In this document: positions 12,940-25,200 of the stretch, piece after piece | How the letters are laid out: every line of letters starts with the position of its first letter | How positions within the stretch are numbered: position 1 is the stretch's first letter | Source of the DNA: Desmodesmus armatus | Lineage: Eukaryota > Chlorophyta > Chlorophyceae > Sphaeropleales > Scenedesmaceae | NCBI GenBank assembly: GCA_007449985.2 | Contig: VIIQ02000010.1 | Coordinates: 248,001-312,000, forward strand | Reading direction: 5' to 3' | DNA: 64,000 nt | The notes under the pieces: model-generated | The model's input: only the letters and a program-made list of their open reading frames with translations | The model's database searches: none | What the model was told of the DNA's origin: nothing | Made by a program: the position numbers and the translations under genes

Positions 12940-13503
12940 GTTTGCTGTGTGACAGAGCTGCAATTGGGCTGGCAGGGGGTAGGTGGGTTGGTGTCTGGTG
13001 GCAGCAGGGCTGGTGGAACGCCTCCGACACGGCCTGTGCCCTCAAAGGACCGACGCAATGACTGGTAGGAAAGGTGGAGATAGTATCGTGGTTTGGACTT
13101 CGAATGGGGGCCGTTCCTCACAGTTTAGGGCGAGGTTCCAACGAGGTTCAGGCACATCGCACGAATCAAAGGCACACAGAGTCCTCACATCCCCACACCG
13201 AAAGCTGTAACTCACACGTCCCCTCTGTGTCGTTTCTGTGCAGTTTTGCAGTGTCAGGCGATACCCATCTGCTGCTGTTGCTTGACCTCATCCTATTCTT
13301 CCTTGTCCTGCTCGATCCCTACTGTCCTGTGTGCCTCCATGAAGTGTTGTTGCCCTCTTCAATAGCATCTTTAAGGGATTTGGCCGGCAGCAGGCAGCAG
13401 AGCACCTGCTGGGCCTTTGCTGGCCCACAGCAGCTCAGCACAGCTCGTGCAGTGCCAACCCAGCTGTTTGAAGCAGCCCAAGCTGGCTGTAACAGCGGTT
13501 ATA
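12940..13503. promoter_or_regulatory. Divergent promoter region DEP1 / CDC50
   Basis: 564 bp between two head-to-head ATGs. A 5' UTR intron of CDC50 is possible, because TGTGCAG and TTTGCAG acceptor-like sites occur at 13237-13250. No motif can be named with confidence. Confidence 0.4.
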
Positions 13504-15173
13504 ATGGTGAATGGCAACGAAGAAGAGGCAGCAGTCAAACCCAGCAAGCAGCCCCGCTACACCAAACTCACACAGCAGGAGCTGGACGCATGCAAGCCAG
13601 TGCTGGATGCAACATGGGCGGTTTTCATCTTCTCAGCCATCGCCTTCATCATGATCCCTGTTGGGGTGGTGTGCCTGGTGTACGGGATGAAGCCCATAGA
13701 GATTCCCCGCCAGTATGACTTGGACTGCCTGCCGCAAGGCGTGTCTGGCAAGGAGCAGGCTGAGAACTGGCTGTGGAGCAATCAGGACATGGCGACCGGT
13801 ATCAAAACCGAAGCGCTGCGATGCAGGATCAACATTACAGTGGACCGGGATATGAAGCACCCGGTCTACGTCTACTATGAGTTGGATGGGGTGTACCAGA
13901 ACCACCGGCGCTACGTCAAATCACGCAGTGATGTGCAGCTCAAGGGAGAACCGATAGGCAACCCTGAAAAGGATCTGGCTGCCTGCGAGCCGCAGCTGTT
14001 CTATGAGGTGAGTATGGGGTAATTCTGCCTGCGGCTGCCAGGCTGTTGTAGTGCAGGCGATGCGGGCTTCAGCACGTGTTGGGCATTGGCCGCAGCGTTA
14101 GGCTTATCCTGTCATGCTGCTGTCTCCTAATGACAGTGGGGGCGAGGTCGGTCACCCACCCTGTTTCTCAGTCGACGCCAACCTGTGGGTGTAGACACAG
14201 GGAGTGCATCCAGCCAGTGTGCAACCAAATTCTATTTTTCTATGTTCACCTCAGTTTGTCTGCCTGCTGCATGCTTGAAGCCGATGTATCATCGTCCACT
14301 GAATGTTGTTCTGCTGTTTGTGGCGACGGCACCTGCAGGGGAACAAAAACCAGGTGATCAACCCATGTGGGTTGATTGCATGGAGCAACTTCAACGACAC
14401 CTATGGCATCGACCGCCTGGCACTAGGCAGCAACAGTTTTGAAAGCATTTTCATTAATCCAAACGGTATTGCCCTACCTTCAGATGTGCGGCACCGCTTT
14501 GGCAGCCAGCGTGCGGAAAACTTCAACCCGTTCCTCAACGCCTCGCGAGGCGGCGACGACCTGTTCAACGACATCACGAAGGAGGACATCCCGCTGAACA
14601 AGGATGAGCGCCTGATGGTGTGGATGCGCACAGCTGCCCTGCCAAGGTTCCGCAAGTTGTGGGGCAGGATTGACAAGGACCTGACAGCTGGTGACGTGCT
14701 CCAAATCACCATCGACAACCGCTGGAACTCCTACAAGTTCAACGGCAAAAAGAGCATCGTGCTGGGCACCACAGACTGGCTTGGCGGCAAAAACATTTTC
14801 CTGGGCGTCGCGTACCTGGTCACTGGCGGCGTCAGCTTGCTGCTGGGTGTCATTTTCCTCGCCTGCAGAATGTTGTGGCCAAGTAAGCAACATTGGGGAG
14901 GGCGGCACGGACTGGCTGCAGCAGTGGTGTGTGGCATATGCAGAGACATCATAGCGTGCTGAGTCCACCTGTGTCGCATTCCATCGGCCAGTTGCGGGGG
15001 TGGCATCTGTGCTGTGTTGTTTGTGCAGTCACCGCAACACACTACAGCAAACAAAGCTGGCACAAGGCTGCAGGATTGAAGCGCTTCTTGCCTGCTGTGT
15101 GCTGGCTGTTTTTGCCGTTGCAGGAAGGTTTGGGGACCCCGAGCTGCTCCATGCATTTCAGTCACGGATGTGA
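13504..15173 (+). CDS. CDC50/LEM3 family P4-ATPase beta subunit (ALA-interacting subunit)
   Basis: Exons 13504-14007, 14339-14882 and 15124-15173 give 365 residues, near the usual 350. CDC50 proteins bind P4-type ATPases, take them out of the ER and are needed for phospholipid flipping in Golgi and plasma membranes. Seen: a short cytosolic N-terminus; a first membrane helix at about 36-58 (WAVFIFSAIAFIMIPVGVVCLVY) followed by the family's IPRQYD-like block; a Cys-rich ectodomain with YYELDGVYQNHRRYVKSRSD and NPCGLIAWSNFNDTY; then a second helix (FLGVAYLVTGGVSLLLGVIFLACR) and a short cytosolic tail RRFGDPELLHAF. The last exon was found by phase: it completes an Arg codon split after CCA-A. The first ATG in frame after an upstream TTG was chosen. 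Confidence 0.93.
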
Positions 15174-16904
15174 GCTTGCGCCACTGATGCTGGCAACTCC
15201 AGGTGTTGGCAACTGCACTGGCAAGCCAGCAGCGCCAGGGTTCTGATGGTCTGGCAGCCCTCGCGTTGCAGCACAGGGCTTTGTGGCAGCCGCATGGCTG
15301 GGGCAACAATGTCCTGCAGTCCCAGAATGAGCCCAGCAGTGGTCCCTTCGCATGTGTGTGTTTATCAGGCAAAGTACATGACACCTGCTGCCCCAACTGC
15401 TTGACATTGCATGCTGTTGGTACTCGCCGTCAGTTTGCGAGTGTCTCTGGCATGCCGGTGTCTCTGGCATGCCGGTTGTGTTTGACATGCCTATATCGCC
15501 TGGCTGGTCTGTATGCGGACAATCTGGGCAGTGCAGTGCACTGCTGCTGCTGCCAGAGCGGGCAGTTGACAGTGCGTGTTGCAATCAGCCGCGTTGGCTG
15601 TGCGCAGGCAGGCGGCACGCCCTTCATGCACACATCTGCATTGTTTTGTGTTTGAGGCCCTGTATGTAGTGTATATTCCTTTGCCTCAGGCTGCGCAGGA
15701 GCGCTGCATTGCATTTGGGAAGCAAGCAGCATGCTTGCAAACTATCATATCGGCTCACTGTGGGCCTTCAAGGTGTTGAAGCCCTGTGAGGGGCACCTGC
15801 CTGTCAATATTAGCTGTGCTGGCACACATTGCGGCCCTGGCTTGCAGTAACATTTGTTTGTTTGGTCAACATTACACCCTGACCCTTCCCCAAAGGCTGC
15901 TCTTTTTGCCCAAGATGTGTAAGGTGGCCGCAACGCTGCAGCCTGCCTCTCACTTCAGTCCACACAAGCATAATGGTGATCCTGCAGCAGCTCACTGATG
16001 GCAGCGGCACTGGGACTCAAATATATTTGCACAAACCAGCGCCGGTGGGCTGGCAGGCAGTGGCTGCCTGTAGCTCATTTGCTGAGCCAAGTCAAGCGCT
16101 CCAGCAGCATTGCACTCTGTTGCATGGGCTGACTGGCCAGTCAACGACTCCTAACAGTGTCACTTCCAAAACCGGTGACACGGCTTGATCACAGTGCCAA
16201 AACGGATACATATGCAAGCAGACACACCCAATGCAGTACTACTGCATTGAAGTTCAAAGCCCCGCAGTCCTACATGTGGCTGGCTCACTGCTGGTGGCTG
16301 ACTGGGCAGCAGTAGTCACACCGTCAGCCCTGAGGGTTTGGAATGCATCACAGCCGAGCCGGTATAAACTACCAGCCTGGTGTTGCAATCTGGCATTCAC
16401 TCCCTGCCAGTGCTTGCCTGAGCTGAGACATGATGACAAGCCAATACTGCTGATGTACACCTATGACCACTATCCAGCGCCAAGCCATATGTGCCAAGCC
16501 ATGTCCACATGCACTCAGTGCAGACGTATCAGCTGTTCAGCTGTCTGCCAGGGTGGCAGAGGAAAGGGTGGCTCACACTGCCTGAGAGAAGTCCCTGTCC
16601 ACTTGTAAGCCTGCCTGGCCAGCCGGCACCGACAAAGCCGTCCGCCCAAAACAGCCACACAGGCAGCTGGGAATTGGCGATAGCAAGAGGCTTGTGGTCC
16701 ACACAGCCAGCATGCACAGTGTGAACACCGCTGCTACCTGCCATGACCTGGGCTGATGTGATTCTGCACAGCTTATGAGCCCCATGGCGTGTGCATTGTT
16801 GCAGCACAGTGGTAGGGCGGCGGCTTCAAGCCATGGCTCCAATGTCGTTGCCATCCGAACAGGGTGCCAGGTGTCAGTGGTGTCCACTGCCTTGGTGGCC
16901 TGAG
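15174..16904. other. Convergent intergenic region CDC50 / DTD
   Basis: About 1.7 kb holding the two 3' UTRs. I find no exon-like segment. A 17-bp unit (GTGTCTCTGGCATGCCG) is tandemly duplicated at about 15438-15475. Otherwise nothing notable. Confidence 0.5.
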
Positions 16905-18950
16905 TCAAGGATGAATGTGACAGGCCCTGCAAGTGCAGCAGGGGGGTAATGTTGGTCTAACCTCCAGCAACGTAGGTGTCACGAGGGCTGCAGAGTGCCA
17001 CCTGCCCAGTGGGTGACTCGGCCACTGACAATGATTTTATCACAAGGACGGGACTAGCAAGTTGCCCTCGGCAACTAGCTGCAGATGCAGCAGCACCCTA
17101 TCCACGTGCACCTGCCAGTTGAGTTGGGTGGGCGACTGCCGAAGCTTCGCAATGCCGAGACCTGTTCACGCTTTGCTCACCATCATTCTCAAGTGCGACA
17201 TTCATCATGGCACCAAACACTCCATCCTGGACACGTTCTGCAGCAGCAAACATGCAAGCAGAGAAATGACAACGGTGTACAAACACCATCACACAGAGTG
17301 TTGCCACAAGCCCGATGCACACGCAGCAGCAGAGCTAAAGGTCAGGACGGGGCTGGCTGCACTGCATGACATGTGTGCATTGTCAGGCGCTGATCAGCTG
17401 CCAGCTGTGAGTCACAGGTGTGCATATGTGCCACTAGCTGACAGGACACCAACCACCATCGCACCTGGCACATATGCTGCGCGCATGCGCTCGACAAAAT
17501 TGGAGTAGAAGTCACGCGCCTGCAGCAAGATATGAGCAGCACGGGTCACAAGCACTGGCAGCATTGTGCAAGCAGCAGCGGCTGCCAGGTTGGCAGCTAT
17601 TAGAAAAAGCCTAGCCTGAGGCTTGGACGCTTGATGACACCCTGGCATTGCTGTGCACGCACAGCCTCCATATGTGACACCTAAGCGAACGACTAAAAGA
17701 ACAGATGTCACCAACAGCAGACCAGGCTCAAGGTCAATGATGTCATAACATACGTGAGGTCAGCACACAGGCATAAACACACACCTGGTCTGGCCCCATG
17801 GCCTTGCTGTAGTCCGGCTTTGGCTTTTTCAAGCGGCCGTACAGTGTGAACTGGCTGACCAACAAGATCTCGCCCTCGATGGCTGCAACCTGCACAATGG
17901 GGTGGGAAGGATGGAGGGAAAGGCTCTGTAAGGCCTGGCAAGTTGGCCGGCAGAGGCTGGTCACCGTCTCAACCTGCTGCGCTGTGCTTTGCTGTGAGAC
18001 CGTTTTGATCAAAAACCGCTGATAGGGCCTCTAGGATGCCAGGGTGAAGGGCAGTGCAGCTTGTGCAGTGGAAGCAGACGCAAGGCGTGCCTGACCGATG
18101 ATACAAAGTGCACAAAGAGCTTGCAGGATGCTCAGACTTACATCCTTGGACCATGGGCTGCTGGACTCTGGATCAGGCCAGCCCTTGGTTTTGAGAATCT
18201 TCTTGCAGCTGCACAAGTAGCAATGGTGAGTGCACATGCCTCGGCAATACCCAAATGAGGTGTTGCTCCCACGCGTGTCTGGCTGTGGTACTGTCGGGCT
18301 CCTGCCAGCCAAACAGGAGGCTGTGAGTGGACCTAGTGCTCACATGTACTCGGCATCCGCCTCCACATCATCATTTGTCAGGCCAACCTGCACAGACGCA
18401 AGAATTTTAAAGCATGTGACTGCCAGCTGCTCGATACCAGTGCTGTGATGGACATGTATTGTCTGGTGAGGGCATCAGCTGGCCTGTGGGTTGAATGCAC
18501 ACCCCAGGAACTGTTCTTCATGTCAGCATTGTCGTTTCTTGAAGGCATCGCCAACAGGCCCATTCACCCCGATGCATCCCAGTGCAGCTTACTAGACATA
18601 GCCACCCAGTGCCAATCTTTGACACTATCTTGCCCTCAACCTGCACGCCAGCCAGCCACCAGCAAGCTTTCAAAACTTCGCCAGAACACACACTGCCAGT
18701 GGCGTTGTGTGTGGGAGCGAATGACTAGTGGGTGATTGGGACAAACCTCTACACTTGCTGACTTGACTCTCTGTATAACAGCCCTCATGGCCACCAATCT
18801 GAGGGCTGCTCTGCTAGGCCTGTTGGGGAGTGAGGTCCAGGTGGCAGCACGTGGGCGTGAGGCAGCACTGGCAAGTGACTGGCTGCTAGTGGCTGTTGCA
18901 AGACGAGAGTGGTTGTGCTGGTGGAGTGATCTTGAGGGAAACATGGTCAT
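16905..18950 (-). CDS. DTD1: D-aminoacyl-tRNA deacylase, possibly organelle-targeted
   Basis: Minus-strand exons 18788-18747, 18640-18593, 18387-18344, 18208-18142, 17889-17785, 17519-17465, 17237-17181 and probably 16987-16905: 166 residues from the ATG at 18788. DTD hydrolyses D-amino acids (and Gly) mis-attached to tRNA. Family blocks run in order: MRAVIQRVKSASVE, VEGKIVSKIGTGWLCL, VGLTNDDVEADAEY, ICKKIL, EILLVSQFTLYG (active-site SQFTLYG), ARDFYSNFVERMR, GVFGAMMNVALEND. An in-frame ATG at 18950 would add 54 Ser/Arg/Ala-rich residues, like an organelle targeting peptide. The last exon is weak: it gives NDALVTPTLLEV, where the family has NDGPVT, so the Gly-cisPro motif is absent in this model. 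It is divergent from the prolyl oligopeptidase gene; the gap is only 265 bp if the upper start is used. Confidence 0.88.
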
Positions 18951-19215
18951 GGCATAAATGCACCACGTTGGCAGACTGGGGGACTTCTGCTTGCTGCCTG
19001 GCAAGTGGAAGGATTACGTAATTGAAAGACAAGCAGAGGTTGCGGTGGTGGTGTCACAATACCTTCAAGTGCAGCAAAATTGAATTCCAGCTGTCAGACT
19101 GGCATCGTCATTACGCTTGTTGAAAAGCTCTTGTTGTGATCTCACAGCTGTGATCGAGCTATCGCAGTGCAGCGCACAACAGACGTCGCCTGCTGGGGCA
19201 CCCGTCCAGCAGTAC

Positions 19216-22200
19216 ATGCGTCTGGCAACTGCACTGACCAGCTCTCGCAGTGTCCAGAGGCTGCTAGGCAAGGCATCAGCACTTCCCAGGATGGTTGCCA
19301 CAAAGGCTGGTGTGTGTACGAGGGTAGAGGGGGAACATCTTGGGGGTGGGGCTGTGGCAGCAGCTGTATGTGGCTTTCTCTTGCATGCAGTTGCATCGAT
19401 CAACGCAACGAGCTGCCATGCGCATTGGGTAAAAGGCTTTTTTGTTGCGTTCTTTGAGGATTCAAGCTACTGGCAGTAGGGCCCCAGGCTCAGCACTTGA
19501 CTGATGTTGTTGCAGGTGCTCCACAGGCTCACTTGACAGTACCACCCAGCGACTATCCACAGGTAGGTAAAGTCTTTACTCTGCCACCCCACCACCCCGC
19601 CATTTCCATGCCCCTCCTCCAAGCACACATAAGTTCTGTAATGGTCACTTGAGCTCAGTCTCTCGCACACTTACATTCAGACATCACATGCAACTAACCA
19701 GCGAACATGCAGGACGGCTGCACACACGGGTGAACACAGCCTGGCGCGGGCTGTTGAGAAAGCTGGTCAGGGCTCAAAGTGCCAGCCAGGCCGCAGGGCC
19801 ATGTCACAACCAGAGCAGAATGCTGCAGTGCAGGCTGACACCCTCCGACAGCCGTCCGCATATTGCGCCAGCTAAGCTGCCTCAACTGCTGCTGTAGGTG
19901 GAGCGGGGTGATGTGGTGGAGGAGCTGCATGGTGTGCAGATCGCAGACCCCTACCGCTGGCTAGAGGACCCTGACTCAAAGGAGACCCAGGCATGTGAGT
20001 GCGAGCGCGTGTGCACAGTGGGATGTGTGAGTGCACTGCCCACATGAACAGTACCCAGCTGCCCATGTGGTCCAGCTGGAAGCAGCAGTCTATACATATG
20101 TAACGTTGATACATGCGTACGAATTGCTGCAGCTGGGTGCGCAATGCTGGCACGATGCAGTGAGGCAGGCGAGACAGACACACTCGGGCGACTCTTTGAG
20201 CATGAGTGGGTGCTGTTGCAGCCTCAGCTGGTGGCGCACTGGCACGTGCTGCGTGAGGCTCAGGCAGCTGCTGGTTGCTGTTGGTGTGGGCTGCTGCTTT
20301 TGCAGTTGTGGAGGTTCAGAATGAGCTGACTCAGAAGGTGTTGAGCCAGTGTGAGACGCGTGAGCAGTTCAAGTGAGTGCCTGCAGTGCAACAGCCGGCA
20401 GGGTGCCATAGTGCATGCCTTGCAGAAGCATGTGTGTTGTCCTTGTGGCTGCCTGGCGGCGTCATCGCAGCAGCAGCAGCAGCGGCAGCAGATGTCGCTG
20501 CGCTGGGTAGGGACAAAACTGCACCCCTGTATGCGAATAGTCAGCAATTGCATCATGTTGCATGCAGGCATAGCAATCGCGTGCAGTGCCTGATGTTGCT
20601 CTGCCACCATGGCAGAAGTGCCCTTTTCAAGGAGCAGCACACCAACGAGTGTTGGTGTGCATGTATATTCATGCACAACTGCTCAGCATGTGGCATGTGC
20701 ATTGCCTGGTGTACTTGCCTCGTGCAGGGAGCTGTTCACGGCACTGTACGACTACCCAAAGTTTGGCACACCCTTCAAGCGCGGCAGCAGGTGGGAGAGA
20801 GTGGGAGCCTGCTCCTTTTTTGCAAAAGTCCCAGAAACCTTTGGGGGTGGTCCAACCTTTGTGCTCAGGGGCCAGAACATCTTTCTTGCATCAGCATGTC
20901 GGTGGTGGTGGCTGTTAGTGCAAGTTTGGCTTCACCCAGCCGCATGAGGGCCCACCAGCAACAAGCATGACACATTGATGCCAGCTGAACGGCTCTTCTC
21001 ACAATCCCTTGATACTGTTGTGGCATTTGCATCCTCAGGTATTACTACTACCACAACTCAGGCCTGCAGCAGCAGTACGTCCTGTTTGGCCAGGACAGCC
21101 TCCAGGCAGAGCCTGTGTGCCTCCTGGACCCCAACACCCTGTCAGAGGACGGCACCGTGGCACTGGGGGCTGCGACGTTCAGTGATGACGGCAAGCTGAT
21201 GGCGTACAGCCTCAGCAGTGGAGGCTCTGACTGGCAAACCATCAAGGTGGGGTTTAATTGGATGCTGAGGATGGGTTTTGAGAGCAAGAGGACCGGCACA
21301 CAACACATGCAACTGCAGCAGAGGTGAAGACCAACACCTTGTGCTGCACCCAAGAGCAGGTTATATGTTGTTACAAATGGTGCGAGCCTGCTGGGCTGAC
21401 AGAATGGGGAAACAGCATGTCAGACAAGGCCTGAGGCTTGTGCAGCAAAGGTTTTGCACTGTGCGCTTGAGCGCATGCGCTCCAGAAAAGTGACAACAGC
21501 ACATGCAGTACTGCTGCAGCAGAGTTGTTCATGCATGTATGCGTCCTGCTGCAGGTGCTGGGCGTTGGTGGTGACGGTGCGGCTGTGCAGCATGAGGATA
21601 TCCTGGAGGATGTAAAGTTCAGCAGCACGGCTTGGACACACGACCACAAAGGCTTCTTCTACAACAAGTGAGCTGTGGCGGAGTTGTCCTGCAACATGGC
21701 CTGAACTCGCACAGCTGGAACATCCTTGTCTAGTGGACTAGCTAGGGATTGCGTTGGTGCCCTCATGTCACGGCAGCCAGCATGGCAGGAAATGGGGGCA
21801 TCTCGTATACCACCCACAGTGCTGGTCGGCCCCTCGGCTCTCAGAGCTGTTTGCGAGCCCTGAGGATATCTTGAGCACGCCTTGGCCGTCATCATGCATC
21901 TCTTCCCGCCGTTTTCCATGGCGGCAGGTTCCCCAAGGCGTCAGCCTCCGATCTTGGCACTGAGACAGACACCAACCAGAACCAACAGCTGTGCTACCAT
22001 GTGCTGGGCCAGCCACAGTCCCAGGATGTGGTGGTGCTGGCAGACCCACAACACCCGGTGAGTCTAGCAGAACTGCCACCAGCACTGCTCTAGCACACCA
22101 GAGTTGCAACCAGCATTGCTGCAGCACAGCTGGGCGTTGAGTGCACAGGCGCATGCACCCCTGCACACTGCAGCACTCTTGAAGCCTGGCTGAGTTGGCT

Positions 22201-25200
22201 GCACCGCCTTCGCACTGGAGCCACCAGCACCCTCCAGCATCTCGTCTCGCTTGTTCATGACAGTACTGATGCAAGTTGTGTCAACCTATACCAGCAGGCC
22301 GGGATCTCTTGTCTTGTTGCTCCTCAAGTCTGTCTGCCCTGTCACTGAATGGTCTGTACTGCTGCATGCAGCTGTGGATGTTTGGTGCGGAGGTCACAGA
22401 CGACGGCAGGTGAGGGTAACAACGCAAACATTGGCTTCCACTCGAGGGGGGAGGGGGGGTATAAGAGACGCCTTCAGGGGGGTTCCATCCCCCCCCCCTC
22501 GTGGCCCATATTCAGCGGGGTGATTAGTACGCATCTGGGCAGCACACGCATGACAATGCAAAACCGGGCAAGTCAACACCCAGCGCAGCCTGCAGCCTGC
22601 GACCTCTGATGCAATAGGAGAGGCACAAAAATGCCATGGGGTGGCGGTGGCCGTAGAGACAAAACAAAGTGTCCCAGCTGTTTGACGGCATGTGCTGTGC
22701 TCATCCAACACGGCTCTTGACCCACTGCATGCAGGTACCTCATTATTTATGTCACAGAGGGCTGCCGGCCGCAGAACCGCCTGTACTACCTTGACTTGGA
22801 CATAGTGCCCAAGCACCCTGACACCAACACATTTGACTTCTCAAGCTTTGACTTCCTCAAGGGTGAGCACACAGGGGGCCTTGGCACTGGACACGTACTG
22901 CATGTCAGCCGTTTGATCTGCATGACAGGCTTGCATCGGAGCGTTAGCCACACTGTGCGGCTGGCACTAACGTGCCAAGTGGGGTGCCAAGCCGTGGCCC
23001 TGCATTCAGGGCGCTAGTGAACTTGCCACGCAAAATACACACCACCAAAAAGTGTGTGTTGATGGAGAGACTGGGTGTGGACACCTGTGAGTGCTGACCT
23101 GCCCTGCCAGGTGCCAAACCCCTGCCTGTGGTGAAACTGGTTGACAACTTTGATGCCAGCTGGGACTACGTGGCCAATGATGGGGAGGCTTTCACCCTCA
23201 AGACAAACCTGGACGCACCACGATACAGGTGGGGGGCAGCCTGGGTGATGCACTCACATTTGGTGCCAGTTCTGCTGACCTGGCCTGTGCTGCATACACC
23301 CAGGTTACCTTGGCTGCATGTTGGGGACATGTTTGTGCGTGCACCGTGCGTTGTTGGTGCATTGTCGCAGGACTATGCTCTGCAGCTTCACCGCTCCTGC
23401 TGTTCGTACAGCAGAGTCAATCCCATCGCTTCGTGCCTTAGTGTGCGTGACTTAGTCACTACCTTGGCAAGTGCCTGCAACACACCAGCGCTTGCCTTGA
23501 AATAGCTTCTACCACACAGGATGTCGGTGTAATTCAGCATCAGCGTGCGCTTTTTCATCACTTGGAGGGCTACTTACTTTCTCAACGACAGACATGATGC
23601 CCATGCATGTGGTGTGCAACTTGCACGCTGCATCACAACATTTGTGTATGTTGCAGGGTGGTGCGTGCTGACCTTGGCAACCCTGGTGCCCCATCCACCT
23701 GGTCTGACGTCATCCCCCAGCACCAGAAGGATCTGCTGCAGTCTGCAGTGGCACTCAAGGGGGACGAGCTCATCATCAGGTCAGCACACCACCCTTACAA
23801 ACGCAATGCAGCCTGGCTGCATGGTTGGCATCGACACACAAGCGATGGGGTACCACAATAGGCCCAGTGCCACCCTAACAGCACCGCTGAACGTGCATCG
23901 GCCTTTCAAGTGGCCGAGTCCCGGTTTGCATGCCGATGATGTGCACAGAGTGGTGTGGCACAGTGTGGCTTCCTTCATCCCTGCGCCCTTGTCTGCTGCT
24001 GCAGGTGGCTGCGTGATGTCAAGTCTGCCCTGTCCAGGCACAAGCTGTCCACAGGGGAGCTGGTGCAGGTGAACACAGCAGGGTTGAGGGTTTAGGGTTG
24101 ACCGTTAACCCAAAATTCAACACCCTCAACCTTGCAGCTGCTGCATCTTGCAGTGCAGAAACTTGCAGTGCAGAAACTTGCAGTGCAGAAACTTGCAGTG
24201 CAGAAACTTGCAGTGCTGAGGCACCACAGTCACCATGGCAACACTACGGCCGTGTTGCAACTCCCACATACAGGCATGCAGGTCTTTCTGCACCGAGGCC
24301 TGCCACAATAGCCAGCATCTGGTCTCTGGCGCTGTCAGTTTGGTTTTGCCTTCCGTGCATTTTTCCAAGGTCCACATGGTTGACTGCAAGTGTTGCGGTA
24401 CTACTGCAGGAGTTTGCAATGCCTGGCATTGGCTCTGTTGGCGGCTTCAGCGGCACCCGCAAAACCAAGGAGATGTTCTTCAGCTTCACAAGTAAGCAAC
24501 GCTGGCAGCACTGGTGTGCTTGTCAACTACTAGTACACTAGTCAGCACCTGCACAGCTGCAAGTGATCTAGGGCCTGCCGCAGAGTGTGAGGTACACAGG
24601 CCTTGCTCTCGCGTTTGCCCCTGTCAAGTCCACAACCAGCCTGGGGGTCTTGTACAGGATGTCAACAGCTGCCACCATGGCATGAGCTTGAGCGGTGCAG
24701 CATTGTGGTCAGCCGCCGCGGCATCTGCGCACATGCTTGTGTGCACGTTTGTTTCCTGCGATCAACATGCACTGCCAAGTGCCTCCCTCCCCCCACCCAC
24801 CCACACACAGACAAGACAGTGCCCAGTGTGCTTTTTTTGGAATTCCAGGCTTCACTGAGCCTGGTGCCATCTACCGTGTGGACATGTCTGCTGAGCAGCC
24901 AGCTCCTGAGCTGTTCCGCCAGACCAAGCTGAAGGTGCCACACAACCCCTCAGACTACGAGACACACCAGGTCAGTCCAGCTGACACACCTAGCCACTGC
25001 TGGCAACCAGCAGGATATGGGGTGCACACCAGCATATTGTTGCTGGGAAGGACTGGAGGCGACTTTCAAACAGGGGCAACATTGTTCTGACAGGGTGGTG
25101 GTGACAAGAGTGGCGGTTCATTCACGTCGCCTGCATGCCAGTGTGCAGAGTTGGTTGCAAGTACGTATCAGGGCCCTCAACTGCAAAAAGACAGGAAGCA

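Noticed and set aside
13074..13718. 214-codon frame overlapping the CDC50 start
   Set aside because: It runs in another frame across the promoter and the true first exon; the CDC50 frame carries the conserved residues.
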